A stretch of 58,984 bases of DNA from NCBI GenBank assembly GCA_047630355.1, contig JBLHXN010000008.1, positions 1-58,984 on the forward strand, written 5' to 3'. The position numbers and the translations under genes were made by a program. Each line of letters begins with the position of its first letter. Within the stretch, counting starts at the first letter, position 1. Source of the DNA: JANQUM01 sp047630355. Its GTDB lineage: Bacteria > Bacteroidota > Bacteroidia > Cytophagales > Spirosomataceae. The notes below the pieces were generated by a model. It did not search any database and had not been told where the DNA came from. It saw only the letters and a list, made by a program, of their open reading frames with translations. Shown here piece after piece: positions 1 to 8,724 of the stretch.

Positions 1-1003
1 TATCGGAGGAATTGACCTTTACCGTTAACTCGTAAAGTTCGTTTTTTTCGAGAATAGCACGAATGGCTTTCACGTCAGGATGCGGAGCGAGTGCCAATAA
101 CAGAATTTTTTCTTTTCCGTCAATGACGTCTATGTAAGTATCTTGCCGGTTATTACGAGTTGAAGACTCTCCCGCCAGCGGCAGAACTTCAATACGATAA
201 CGCTGAACACCTTCCTGAGTCTCTTTTGTGGTAAACGAAATCCGCTTTACTTCATCGTCATAACCGAACCGCACAATCTGCTTATCAATTATGATATCGT
301 TTCTTTTCAGAAGCACCGTAGTTTGTTTCCCGGCGTAACCAAAAGCATTCATCTCTACTTCAACGGGGAAAGTATTGCCGACATACGCCACCTGATTAGC
401 AAATATTCCCAAAATCCGAACGTCCTTCTTTCGGGTAGTATCCCCTACTCCAACCGTATGTATATTAAAAGGATAGGTGGCAAACGTAGGCGAAATTCCA
501 GAATTCACAATACCATCTGATACCACAATGACATCAGTCAGGTTCTGACCTTCGTATTCCGTTGAAAGATTTGCCAGAAGTTTCGAAATATTGGTAACGG
601 AGCCATCAAATTTGATTTGATAAATATTCTCCTGCTGGATAGACTCTGACCCGCTTAACGTTCTGAGAGCGGTTGCAACCTCACTTTCGGTCAAATTCTC
701 CGACAAAACCCCTATTTTTGAGATAATTTCATCCGGCTTCCCTATCTTCATTGATCGTGAGTCATCAAGAGCAATTACGACCGTTGGGGGAATAGTACGG
801 AGTACTTCCCGCTTGAAAAGTGGATTGAGAAGCAGAAAACATAACGTACTAACCAATAAACCACGCACAAAGGCGAGACCTATGCGTTGGTTTCGGGAAA
901 AAGAATACTTTTTTTGGTACATAAAAACGGCGTACGCCACTCCCACGAGTACACAAAGCAACAAAAACCACGGAGAATATTGAAAAAGTACTTCGGTATT
1001 CAT
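1..1003 (-). CDS. von Willebrand factor A-like membrane protein (partial, 3' end cut by window)
   Basis: The frame is open from an ATG at 1003 down to base 1, giving 334 residues without a stop, so the C-terminus lies outside the window. Two hydrophobic segments lie at about residues 9-28 and 41-60, the arrangement of BatA-like or vWA membrane proteins. A vWA-like core follows: VVIALDDSRSMKIG resembles the MIDAS D-x-S-x-S strand, and further on comes VIVVSDGIVNSG. After about residue 200 the sequence is beta-rich. Function is inferred as an envelope protein of the aerotolerance (Bat)/vWA type. The specific role is unknown. It is likely the last visible member of a leftward cluster with fabG and rsmI. 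Confidence 0.75.
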   Translation of the reverse strand, partial: MNTEVLFQYSPWFLLLCVLVGVAYAVFMYQKKYSFSRNQRIGLAFVRGLLVSTLCFLLLNPLFKREVLRTIPPTVVIALDDSRSMKIGKPDEIISKIGVLSENLTESEVATALRTLSGSESIQQENIYQIKFDGSVTNISKLLANLSTEYEGQNLTDVIVVSDGIVNSGISPTFATYPFNIHTVGVGDTTRKKDVRILGIFANQVAYVGNTFPVEVEMNAFGYAGKQTTVLLKRNDIIIDKQIVRFGYDDEVKRISFTTKETQEGVQRYRIEVLPLAGESSTRNNRQDTYIDVIDGKEKILLLALAPHPDVKAIRAILEKNELYELTVKVNSSD

Positions 1004-1051
1004 TATTATCAGCCGTTGACCAATTCAGTCGACAGCAATCAGCGTTTAAAA

Positions 1052-1798
1052 TTACATGAGCATTCCACCATCCACAATCAAAACCTGCCCCGTAACGTAG
1101 GAAGCCATATCAGAACCCAAATACGCACAAGCGTTAGCGATATCCTCACCGCTGCCAATTCGTTTTAATGGAATGCCTTTCATCCAGTCGTTGAGCTTAT
1201 CTTCGTTTAGTTCTCCCGTCATTTCGGTTTCGATGAAGCCAGGAGCAATCGCGTTACAACGGATATTTCGTGAACCCAATTCTTTCGCTACCGATTTTGT
1301 GAACCCGATTAATCCGGCTTTTGAAGCGGCATAATTGGCTTGCCCGGCGTTCCCCATAATCCCCACAACGGATGTTATGTTAATTATAGAACCCGCACGG
1401 GCACGCATCATCGGTTTTGTGACGGCTTTCACTAAGTTAAACGCCGATTTTAGGTTAATTCGCATAACATCGTCCCAGTGTTCTTCGGTCATTCGCATGA
1501 TAAGTGTATCACGGGTAATGCCTGCGTTATTAATCAATACATCAACCTTTCCAAAATCGGCAACTACACTATTTACTAGCTCATCAGCAGCTTTAAAATC
1601 AGAAGCATCAGACTGATAACCTTTTACGGTAGTACCAGCAGCAGCTAATTCCTCTTCCAGTGCTTTTCCTTTTTCAACGCTCGAAAGAAACGTGAAAGCT
1701 ATGTTTGCTCCCTGAGCAGCTAAGTTTTGAGCAATGGCTTTGCCAATACCGCGGGATGCACCCGTAATCAGTACAACTTTATCTTCGAGTAATTTCAT
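1052..1798 (-). CDS. fabG: 3-oxoacyl-[acyl-carrier-protein] reductase
   Basis: This is a classical short-chain dehydrogenase of 248 residues. It catalyses NADPH-dependent reduction of 3-oxoacyl-ACP in the fatty acid elongation cycle in the cytoplasm. The nucleotide-binding TGASRGIG is at residues 12-19 and NNAG at 90-93. The catalytic Ser143, Tyr156 and Lys160 (YAASK) are all present. The C-terminus ends in the usual VDGG element. The ATG at 1798 is preferred over an in-frame TTG one codon upstream. It lies 26 bp downstream of rsmI on the same strand, so co-transcription is likely. Assignment to FabG rather than another SDR rests on length, motif set and overall similarity. Confidence 0.93.
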   Translation of the reverse strand: MKLLEDKVVLITGASRGIGKAIAQNLAAQGANIAFTFLSSVEKGKALEEELAAAGTTVKGYQSDASDFKAADELVNSVVADFGKVDVLINNAGITRDTLIMRMTEEHWDDVMRINLKSAFNLVKAVTKPMMRARAGSIINITSVVGIMGNAGQANYAASKAGLIGFTKSVAKELGSRNIRCNAIAPGFIETEMTGELNEDKLNDWMKGIPLKRIGSGEDIANACAYLGSDMASYVTGQVLIVDGGMLM

Positions 1799-1824
1799 CA
1801 AAATAGTTAGTATTATATATGGTT

Positions 1825-2523
1825 TTAAAGAGCTGAATCGTCTTTCTTGTTCGGTTTTTCAAACCCACCCACAACGATAACAATCTCGCCTTTAACAGAA
1901 CGGTCGGTAAAATTAGCCAAAATTTCGGACAATGTTCCCCTAACACTCTCTTCGTAAATCTTACTAATCTCCCGACAAACGCACGCTTTGCGTTCGCTAC
2001 CAAAGTACTCGATGAATTGAGTAAGAGTTTTTATTAACCGATGAGGCGATTCATAGAAAATCATGGTCCGATCTTCTTCTACCAATGCCTGAATGCGGGT
2101 TTGCCTACCTTTCTTATGCGGTAAGAAGCCTTCAAAGGTAAACCGATCAGCGGGTAACCCGGAATTTACCAAAGCGGGAACGAACGCCGTGGCACCTGGA
2201 AGGCAGCTCACTTCGATTCCTTCTTGTATTGCTTCCCGAACCAGTAGGAAACCCGGGTCTGATATAGCTGGAGTACCGGCATCTGAGACCAACGCAATCC
2301 GTTGGCCATCTTTCAAAAGTCCGATTATTCGTTCAACAGTACGATGCTCATTATGGGCATGATAGCTCTGAAGTGGCTTCGCCAACTCCAAATGCTTTAA
2401 TAGAATACCCGTTTTTCGAGTATCTTCGGCAAGGACTAAATCTACTCCTGAGAGGACTTTTACGGCTCTCAAGGTAATATCCTCCAAATTACCTATAGGT
2501 GTAGGTACAACAATCAGCGACAT
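1825..2523 (-). CDS. rsmI: 16S rRNA (cytidine(1402)-2'-O)-methyltransferase
   Basis: This 232-residue protein belongs to the tetrapyrrole methylase-fold family that 2'-O-methylates C1402 in the decoding centre of 16S rRNA using SAM. The family signatures are PTPIGNLEDIT at residues 7-17, EDTR at 33-36, the SAM-binding SDAGTPAISDPG near 80-91, LPGATAF, and FYESPHR. The length suits the short form common in Bacteroidota. It is the first gene of the leftward rsmI-fabG-vWA cluster and is divergent from the micropeptide gene at 2632. Confidence 0.95.
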   Translation of the reverse strand: MSLIVVPTPIGNLEDITLRAVKVLSGVDLVLAEDTRKTGILLKHLELAKPLQSYHAHNEHRTVERIIGLLKDGQRIALVSDAGTPAISDPGFLLVREAIQEGIEVSCLPGATAFVPALVNSGLPADRFTFEGFLPHKKGRQTRIQALVEEDRTMIFYESPHRLIKTLTQFIEYFGSERKACVCREISKIYEESVRGTLSEILANFTDRSVKGEIVIVVGGFEKPNKKDDSAL

Positions 2524-2631
2524 TTATACACAAGTGATTGGTTGATAGATAAATAGCAAAAAAAAGAGAAAATATTTTTTCCCTCTCGCATCATTCTTGT
2601 GCAAACATACGTGAATAAAATCAAAAATCTT

Positions 2632-2769
2632 ATGTTTCTATTATCAATAGCCTGCATAGCAGTGGGCAGCTTTTTAGCTTTCAGAACCAATAACAAGCAA
2701 GATCAGTATGCTCCTAAGGGTTATATGAACAGCCTGATGGCACGCCCCAAAAGTGTTTACGCCTATTAA
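2632..2769 (+). CDS. 45-residue membrane micropeptide, copy 1
   Basis: An ATG-TAA frame of 45 codons with a hydrophobic N-terminal helix (MFLLS then a Cys/Gly-containing stretch to about residue 17), a short polar linker, and a C-terminal block YAPK-x-Y, NSLM-x-RP, VYAY. A second gene at 3065-3202 has exactly the same length. It shares the MFLLS start, a Cys at residue 8 and the whole C-terminal block, while the linker differs. That pattern shows selection on protein sequence and supports both frames and the ATG start. An in-frame GTG seven codons upstream is possible but is not shared by copy 2. Not recognised as a named family. Likely a single-pass membrane peptide. Confidence 0.72.
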   Translation: MFLLSIACIAVGSFLAFRTNNKQDQYAPKGYMNSLMARPKSVYAY

Positions 2770-3064
2770 GCCAGTTATAACACAGTTAAGATGCCAAATC
2801 AACAAATTTTGCAAAAAATGCAGAGTCTCAGAAATTCCACTGCATTTACTTTAGGCTTTTTTATTACTTGCTGATAATAAATGACTCATGCCATAATCTA
2901 TTACTTCAGGATAATTATATCCAATTATATATTAATTATTAAGTTTTACGTAATATTTTCGTTGAAGTTTCGCCACTTACTAAAAAATAGCTCTAATTTC
3001 GTTAGTCAGTAGTTGTAATAAGCTGTTGAACAACCATATCTTACGTGTATAAAACTTAATAATT

Positions 3065-3202
3065 ATGTTCTTACTATCATTAACGTGCATTATCGTAGGC
3101 GGAATTATAGCTTCTAAGCTAAAAGAAGAAAGAGGTCTCTACGCCCCTAAAAGCTACCTTAATTCTTTGATGTCCCGTCCAAGAAACGTTTACGCCTACT
3201 AA
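3065..3202 (+). CDS. 45-residue membrane micropeptide, copy 2
   Basis: Paralogue of the frame at 2632-2769, with 45 codons, ATG start and TAA stop. The N-terminal MFLLS and hydrophobic segment extend to about residue 16. A charged linker (KLKEER) follows, then YAPK-x-Y, NSLM-x-RP and VYAY at the very C-terminus. Upstream, a box TACGTG-T-ATAAAA begins 23 nt before the ATG. Copy 1 has the matching box beginning 24 nt before its ATG, so the duplication includes the 5' leader. Function unknown. The conserved tail, ending at the stop in both copies, suggests a protein-interaction or signalling peptide rather than a leader. Confidence 0.75.
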   Translation: MFLLSLTCIIVGGIIASKLKEERGLYAPKSYLNSLMSRPRNVYAY

Positions 3203-3617
3203 TCATACCTCCAGTTTGGTCTTTACGGGTTCTGAAATAACAGAAACCTTAGCTACGCCTTTATTGTATTTTCTCCTTCTCTTCAGATATTGCTTCTGTC
3301 AGACTAATACTCCTTTGTCTCATTCTGAAAAAACTCTCTGCAAATTTCACTAGTAGAACAAAATCATATATAGCTTACTATCAGCTATTTAAGATATCAC
3401 AAAAGCCTCACTTTGGGATTTAAAACACCTATTTTTAGACCCATAAATATATAACTATTCTAATGTTATCTTAATACCTTTATTTAGATGATTAATTGAT
3501 AGTAAACTAGGTATACTTAATCCTGTTTTAAATTATATAATACTTTTCTAATAAATCTACGTATAAAAAACGCTCTGAGATTCTCCTACTTTAAATATAG
3601 TCGTGCACTCTACTGAA
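3203..3617. other. A+T-rich gap without recognisable gene
   Basis: After micropeptide 2 there is about 400 bp of strongly A+T-rich sequence with stops in all frames. A weak hairpin (GGTTCTG / CAGAAACC arms) lies just after the gene around 3228-3251. I see no further copy of the micropeptide tail and no RNA gene. Confidence 0.5.
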
Positions 3618-3659
3618 AATGTCGCAAAACAGGAATTATTGTTCCTGATTTGCGACATT
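3618..3659. repeat. Long intergenic hairpin (18-bp arms)
   Basis: Arms AATGTCGCAAAACAGGAA (3618-3635) and TTCCTGATTTGCGACATT (3642-3659) are complementary except for one internal mismatch, with a 6-nt loop TTATTG. It sits downstream of the pterin dehydratase gene (leftward) and of micropeptide 2 (rightward). A bidirectional terminator is possible, but there is no strong T-run on either side. Confidence 0.7.
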
Positions 3660-3728
3660 ACTTTTACATCACTCGTTAAAACTATCTAACTTCTTAATTT
3701 TCAACAGATTACGCACAATATGAATAAC

Positions 3729-3962
3729 TTATTTTACGATTTTATCGATGGCAGATGCCAGTTTCCGATCTTTTTCTGTGATGGTGTTTCCTTCGTCGTG
3801 CGTAGTGAGATTAATCGTCACGGTATTGTAAACATTTGACCAGTTTGGGTGATGCCCGTGCTTCTCCGCCAAAAAGGCAACCCGGGTCATAAAAGCAAAA
3901 GCCTCCGTAAAATCATCAAATTTAAATTCCCGGCTGAGTTGGTTGTTTTCTTCTTTCCACAT
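3729..3962 (-). CDS. 4a-hydroxytetrahydrobiopterin dehydratase (pterin-4a-carbinolamine dehydratase)
   Basis: A 77-residue protein starting at the ATG at 3962 (MWKEENN). The open frame runs 46 codons further upstream, but that stretch does not resemble the family. The signature EKHGHHPNW contains the E-x-x-x-H-H-P catalytic motif. It is followed by VYNTVTINLTTHDEG and the terminal D-x-x-LA-x-x-I element, both typical of PCD/DCoH. The enzyme dehydrates 4a-hydroxytetrahydropterin to recycle tetrahydropterin cofactor, usually alongside aromatic amino acid hydroxylases. No hydroxylase gene is adjacent. At 77 residues it is a short form. Confidence 0.9.
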   Translation of the reverse strand: MWKEENNQLSREFKFDDFTEAFAFMTRVAFLAEKHGHHPNWSNVYNTVTINLTTHDEGNTITEKDRKLASAIDKIVK

Positions 3963-4291
3963 AGTTGTATTGGTTTTTGGTATACAGTAATATAACTTCT
4001 GCAAGATGAAGTAGTTTACCGTTAACTCAAAAAATAAAATTGATTCAGAAGAATAGTGTATTTTTGTTAAAATAAAGATACAGTTAACTGTAAGTTTCAC
4101 TCAGGAATCTCCCTTTTCGTTAGTGCAAAGGTCAATCGTACGAACAGCACATATAGTTCGGCACTTGAGCCAAACCAAAAAATAAAGAGACAAAAGGTAG
4201 TATTTAAGAACAAATCTATAGTACCTATAAAACAAATATTTGCCCTTTATGCTGTCAATAACATTTCTTCAAACGCAAATAGTAAATAGAT
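3963..4291. other. Intergenic region upstream of the putative defence operon
   Basis: About 330 bp between the divergent pterin dehydratase and the rightward three-gene operon. It is A+T-rich with no coding frame that I trust. It must hold both promoters, but I cannot pick a convincing TTTG / TAnnTTTG pair. I looked here for a third copy of the tRNA-Ser fragment found at 8751-8893 and saw none. Confidence 0.5.
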
Positions 4292-5725
4292 ATGAATAAG
4301 GAGGTTAGAATACAAAAGATACGAGAGATAATCGAAAGGGATAAAAACCGAACTGATTTACTGAACCACGAAATAATGTGGGAAAAGCAACTTAAAACAG
4401 AAAAGGTATTTAATATTCCCCTTTCATATTTGATATACAATAAGTACAATGGAAGGATTCTTAGTAGGACGAAGTCTTTAGAAAAGCAAAAACAGGAAAT
4501 CAACCTTGAGTCAGATGAAGGCAGAGATATAATCGAAAATTTACTTTGGGAATCAAAAGTTGATCGAAATAAAAAAACTCTTTCAAGCATTAAAGACTTT
4601 GGGCAACAGAAAGTTGGTATTATTACCAAAGATGGGGTAATAATAGATGGAAATAGAAGAGCAATGCTCTTGAATAAAATAGACAGAACAGGTTATTTTA
4701 AAGCTATTGTACTCCCAGTAACTATAGAAGAAAATCCAATTGAAATTGAAAGACTTGAAACCACCTATCAAATGGGTGAAGATGAAAAGTTGAGATATAA
4801 TCCTATTGAAAAATATCTTAAAGCCAAACAGATTTACGATAAACTTATTCCCAAGTTGAAAGATACTGATGCAATAAAAAGTATTGCAGAATGGATGGGA
4901 GAAACTGAAGGAGAAATTAAAAAATATCTAGATGCTATCACCGTAATGGATGAGTATCTTGAATATTGGGAGTACGATGGTATTTATACTCAATTGGACA
5001 AAAGAGAAGATCAATTTCTCTCTTTATCAAAATGGCTAAATACTTTTTATGGGGAATCTAGCCAAAAAGCAGATTGGGCATATACTGATAGTGATGTGGA
5101 TGAACTTAAAGCGATTGCTTTTGATTTTATAAGATTGAGAGGAGGTTCTGAACAAGGTAATTTTGATGGTAAAGAGTTTAGAAATTTAGCAGAAGGTCAC
5201 AGTGACAAGCATTTTTTTGGTAATAAAGAGATTTGGTTAAACTTCTCTTCGCAACATAATGAAATTTTAAATAAACTACCAAAAGATCCAGAAATTGATT
5301 TTAACTCGGCTAATTTAGAGAATCATTTAAATGCAAGAGACAAACTATTTTTTGATAGCTCAATTTTAGGCAATGATAATAGTGCATTTTTAGAAAACCT
5401 GAACGAACATAAATACCTCATTGGTTATAATAGAGCCGCTGACGAACCTGAAAAACTAATTAAAAGAGCATCACAAACTTTCGAAGCAATAAAAACTGGA
5501 CATAAAGCATTTGCTAAACCAGAAGTACAACAAATGGTTCAAGAATTAGGTGATAAAATTTTCAATTCACTTCAAAAAAAATCACCCTCAAAAGTTTTAT
5601 CACATATCATTGAATTATTGGAAGGCATTGAAGTCGATAAAATACCTGCGGATGAAGTTGAAGAAGTTCAGGATAAAACCAAAAGAATACAACAGATTGG
5701 ATATCAAATAAACAAGAACATATAA
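4292..5725 (+). CDS. ParB-like (DGNRR) protein, first gene of putative defence operon
   Basis: A 477-residue protein. Residues about 60-165 resemble a ParB/sulfiredoxin-like N-terminal domain: GIITKDGVIIDGNRR with the D-G-N-R-R box at 119-123, followed by hydrophobic strands and a GEDEKLRYNPIEKYL segment typical of ParB-like proteins of mobile and defence loci. The C-terminal half is helical and charged and shows no domain I recognise. The stop overlaps the next gene's start by one base (TAATG). Such domains can bind or cleave DNA or hydrolyse nucleotides. The activity here is unknown. Base composition is more A+T-rich than in flanking genes, consistent with transfer. Confidence 0.75.
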   Translation: MNKEVRIQKIREIIERDKNRTDLLNHEIMWEKQLKTEKVFNIPLSYLIYNKYNGRILSRTKSLEKQKQEINLESDEGRDIIENLLWESKVDRNKKTLSSIKDFGQQKVGIITKDGVIIDGNRRAMLLNKIDRTGYFKAIVLPVTIEENPIEIERLETTYQMGEDEKLRYNPIEKYLKAKQIYDKLIPKLKDTDAIKSIAEWMGETEGEIKKYLDAITVMDEYLEYWEYDGIYTQLDKREDQFLSLSKWLNTFYGESSQKADWAYTDSDVDELKAIAFDFIRLRGGSEQGNFDGKEFRNLAEGHSDKHFFGNKEIWLNFSSQHNEILNKLPKDPEIDFNSANLENHLNARDKLFFDSSILGNDNSAFLENLNEHKYLIGYNRAADEPEKLIKRASQTFEAIKTGHKAFAKPEVQQMVQELGDKIFNSLQKKSPSKVLSHIIELLEGIEVDKIPADEVEEVQDKTKRIQQIGYQINKNI

Positions 5726-7710
5726 TGAGTTATTCTATAGATGTTAATATCGTAGATAATTTCTTTATCATAAATGGAGATACAGCATCATTATTACAAA
5801 ACAAAAGGCTTTTAATATCTCTCAAAAGACTCAATTACTTTATTGAAGAGAGCACTGTTAATATTCCCTTTCGTGATGAAACACAAATAAAAACTCTACA
5901 AGAAATACAAGGATTACTAAGCAAGTATAATTACGTCTTTCAATTCACTGAAAATATACAAGAAGAATTACAAGCTTTTTCTAAAGAAGAAGAAAATTTT
6001 GACGTGTTTAGTGAGAATGCAAGAGCAATACGAGATAATGAGTTTGAAGACAACCGATTCTTAGTAACTCTATTTGATAACTTTCAAGAGGTTTTAAATC
6101 GAACTTTCTCAAAGGATAGAACACTTTATCCCTTGCAATTATTGTCATCTTTTCATATGGCATTTGCTCAGAATTCTTGCAATTTCGCAGTACCTGGTGC
6201 TGGTAAAACATCAATAGTTTACGGTGCATACGCATTTTTGAGAAGTTTACCTATTGGAGACCCTCGACACGTAAACAAACTTTTAGTTGTTGGTCCACTT
6301 TCATCTTTTGCTCCTTGGGAGAATGAATTTACAGAGTGTTTTGGATATAAACCAAACTCTTTTAGAATGTCCGGAGATAGTGATATTTCTGTGAAACAAA
6401 AATTAGAACATTTATATTCACCAAACTCACCTGAACTGACATTGATTTTTCACGGTAGTGTTGACCGATTTCAAAATGACATTATTGATTTTTTGAAGCG
6501 AAACAAAACAATGGTTGTAGTTGATGAAGCTCATAGAATAAAAAATCCAGAAGGTGTTTGGGGAAGAAGTGTAACAGAAATATCAAAAGAAGCAGTATCA
6601 AGAGTAATTTTAACTGGTACTCCAGTCCCAAATGGGTATCAAGATGTTTTCAACCTTTATAAATTTATCTATCCATTCAAATTTAAAGAAATTCTTAAAT
6701 TTCATTATCACAATTTGGAAGATATGACTAATAATAACTCGCCTGAATCACAACGGGTACAGGAATTAAAAGACAACATTTCACCATATTTTATTAGAAT
6801 AAAGAAGAATGACCTCAAGCTTCCACCAATAGAAGAAAAGTACATTCCAGTTGATATGGATTCAATTCAAAGAGGAATTTATGATTTTATTGAATCACAA
6901 TATCTTCCTCACTTTAAAGAGAATAATTCTGCTACAGTTAAAGACATTCTTAACAGAGCAAAGCTTATTCGACTTAGACAAGCATCAACCAATCCGTCAC
7001 TTTTATCAAACACTCTGAAAAATTCTTTGGAGAATAATGAGTTAACAGGTGAATTTGACCCAAATGCTATTTTTACTACAGATACTGACGAGTTCGTTAA
7101 TGATTCAGAATTCTTTAATAAGATTATAAATTATTCAGCAGTGGAAACTCCTAAAAAATTTAAAAGTGTTTTGTCATTGCTTTTAGAGGAAATCTTTCCG
7201 GAAAATGGTAAAGTAATAATTTGGACTATTTTCATCCAAAATGCTAAAGAATTGAAAACTTATTTAAATCAAAATGGTGTTGAATCAAAACTTCTAATTG
7301 GAGAAATTCCGCAAGATGAAAGAGAAGAAACTATAAAGGTATTTAATGACCCATTAAATAATGATTTCAAGGTGGTAATTGCTAACCCTTTTTCTGTGGC
7401 TGAATCTATTTCCTTGCATAAAGGTTGTCATAATGCAATATATTTAGAAAGAGATTATAACTGTTCTAATTTTATTCAATCAAAAGATCGAATTCATAGG
7501 GTTGGATTAGCAGAAAGTCAAATAACAAAATATTATTACATCCTATCGAAAGACTCAATAGATGAAGTTATTAATGAAAGACTTCGTTCGAAAATCGAAC
7601 GAATGGAAGAAATCATTAATGATGATATTCCTCTTTTTCAAAGGATTGACAATAATGATGAAACAGACATAATTAATGATTTAATCTCTAATTATGCTAG
7701 AAGAACTTAG
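5725..7710 (+). CDS. SNF2-family DNA-dependent ATPase/helicase
   Basis: A 661-residue SF2 protein. The N-terminal about 130 residues are family-specific. Motif I is VPGAGKT (residues 156-162), motif Ia-like LLVVGPLSSFAPWENEF, motif II DEAH (267-270) and motif III LTGTP. The C-terminal RecA lobe has KVIIWTIFIQNAKEL and motif VI Q-S-K-D-R-I-H-R-V-G at about 585-594, the SNF2/RapA pattern. This implies ATP-driven translocation on duplex DNA. It overlaps the upstream ParB-like gene by 1 nt and the downstream DUF3883 gene by 17 nt, so the three are translationally coupled. It is the likely motor subunit of a multi-gene system. Confidence 0.9.
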   Translation: MSYSIDVNIVDNFFIINGDTASLLQNKRLLISLKRLNYFIEESTVNIPFRDETQIKTLQEIQGLLSKYNYVFQFTENIQEELQAFSKEEENFDVFSENARAIRDNEFEDNRFLVTLFDNFQEVLNRTFSKDRTLYPLQLLSSFHMAFAQNSCNFAVPGAGKTSIVYGAYAFLRSLPIGDPRHVNKLLVVGPLSSFAPWENEFTECFGYKPNSFRMSGDSDISVKQKLEHLYSPNSPELTLIFHGSVDRFQNDIIDFLKRNKTMVVVDEAHRIKNPEGVWGRSVTEISKEAVSRVILTGTPVPNGYQDVFNLYKFIYPFKFKEILKFHYHNLEDMTNNNSPESQRVQELKDNISPYFIRIKKNDLKLPPIEEKYIPVDMDSIQRGIYDFIESQYLPHFKENNSATVKDILNRAKLIRLRQASTNPSLLSNTLKNSLENNELTGEFDPNAIFTTDTDEFVNDSEFFNKIINYSAVETPKKFKSVLSLLLEEIFPENGKVIIWTIFIQNAKELKTYLNQNGVESKLLIGEIPQDEREETIKVFNDPLNNDFKVVIANPFSVAESISLHKGCHNAIYLERDYNCSNFIQSKDRIHRVGLAESQITKYYYILSKDSIDEVINERLRSKIERMEEIINDDIPLFQRIDNNDETDIINDLISNYARRT

Positions 7711-8710
7711 AAGATATAGGAATTTTGGTACTCCAAATTACTTCTTTGAATTACTAAGTACATTAAAAGGAAATCAGGAAGTCACGTATACAAAGACCGA
7801 CATTGAAAAATTATTTTATAACCGAGTAATTGATGGAAGAAGTGTTTTTGATGGTTGTCTTGAACTAGCGATAAAAACAGAAATATTCATATTTGAAAAC
7901 GACTTTCTATATTTAAGTAACGGTGTTGCTGATTCGTTGAATAGCATAAGCCAAATGAGAGATAAATTCGTTGAATATCTTTTCAAGGCATTAAAAGATG
8001 ATGATGAATTTCACAAAATATTTTGTTCTGATTATTTATCCCACGACATAATTTACAAGTCGTTACAGATAAACAACCAAGCTTTTAGCTTAAAATATTC
8101 AAATTTTAAGCAATTATTGATTGATTTTGAAGTAATTAAAACTCATCCAACAACTGAGCTAAATAGTTTTATTATCAATAATCACTACAAGAAGCTATTT
8201 GATAAGACAGTCCTACCTGAGATTAAGAAAAGAAAGATTGGTATTGAGGAGTTTCGGAAAGCTATGGAGCAACAGCAAATTTATGGTGAAGAAGCCGAAA
8301 AGTTTGTCTTAAATTTTGAGTTCATTAGACTTAAAAAACAGAAAGAAATAGATTGGGTTGCGGAATATATAGTTAACGAAGGGTACGACATAACTTCTTA
8401 TAATCACGAAACTGACGAATTACCAAATCGTTTTATAGAGGTAAAGTCTTACGATGGTAGAACGCCATATTTTTATTGGTCAATAAATGAATATTCTGTT
8501 GCAAAACGAAAGCAAGGTGAATATTGGTTATATTTAATAAATCGATCAGAAATGTATAAGAAGGAGTATATACCCATTATGGTACAAAACCCATTCGAAA
8601 CAGTATTAAAGGACGACGAAATTTGGAGTAAACGAATTGAAAAATACAAGATTGAATTTATAAACTACAAAATTGAAAAGAAATCGATATTAGTAAAGGG
8701 AGACGATTAA
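7694..8710 (+). CDS. DUF3883-domain protein, putative PD-(D/E)xK nuclease
   Basis: A 338-residue protein. Residues about 1-190 are helical with no domain I recognise. The C-terminus carries a DUF3883-like block: GEEAEKFVLNFE, then GYDI (Asp232) and IEVKS (Glu249-Val-Lys251), followed by FYWSINEYSVAKRKQ and WLYLIN. The D...E-x-K spacing fits a PD-(D/E)xK-like nuclease core. It is the last gene of the operon and overlaps the SNF2 gene by 17 nt. The inferred role is the effector nuclease of a DNA-targeting defence system. That activity is not proven by sequence alone. Confidence 0.8.
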   Translation: MLEELRRYRNFGTPNYFFELLSTLKGNQEVTYTKTDIEKLFYNRVIDGRSVFDGCLELAIKTEIFIFENDFLYLSNGVADSLNSISQMRDKFVEYLFKALKDDDEFHKIFCSDYLSHDIIYKSLQINNQAFSLKYSNFKQLLIDFEVIKTHPTTELNSFIINNHYKKLFDKTVLPEIKKRKIGIEEFRKAMEQQQIYGEEAEKFVLNFEFIRLKKQKEIDWVAEYIVNEGYDITSYNHETDELPNRFIEVKSYDGRTPYFYWSINEYSVAKRKQGEYWLYLINRSEMYKKEYIPIMVQNPFETVLKDDEIWSKRIEKYKIEFINYKIEKKSILVKGDD

Positions 8711-8724
8711 CTAAGGAAAGGCTA

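Noticed and set aside
3963..4100. N-terminal extension of the pterin dehydratase
   Set aside because: The 46 extra codons are hydrophobic junk that no member of the family has; the ATG at 3962 fits the family start.
4255..4629. 124-codon minus-strand frame
   Set aside because: Lies antisense to the DGNRR gene, which has clear domain support and coupled neighbours.
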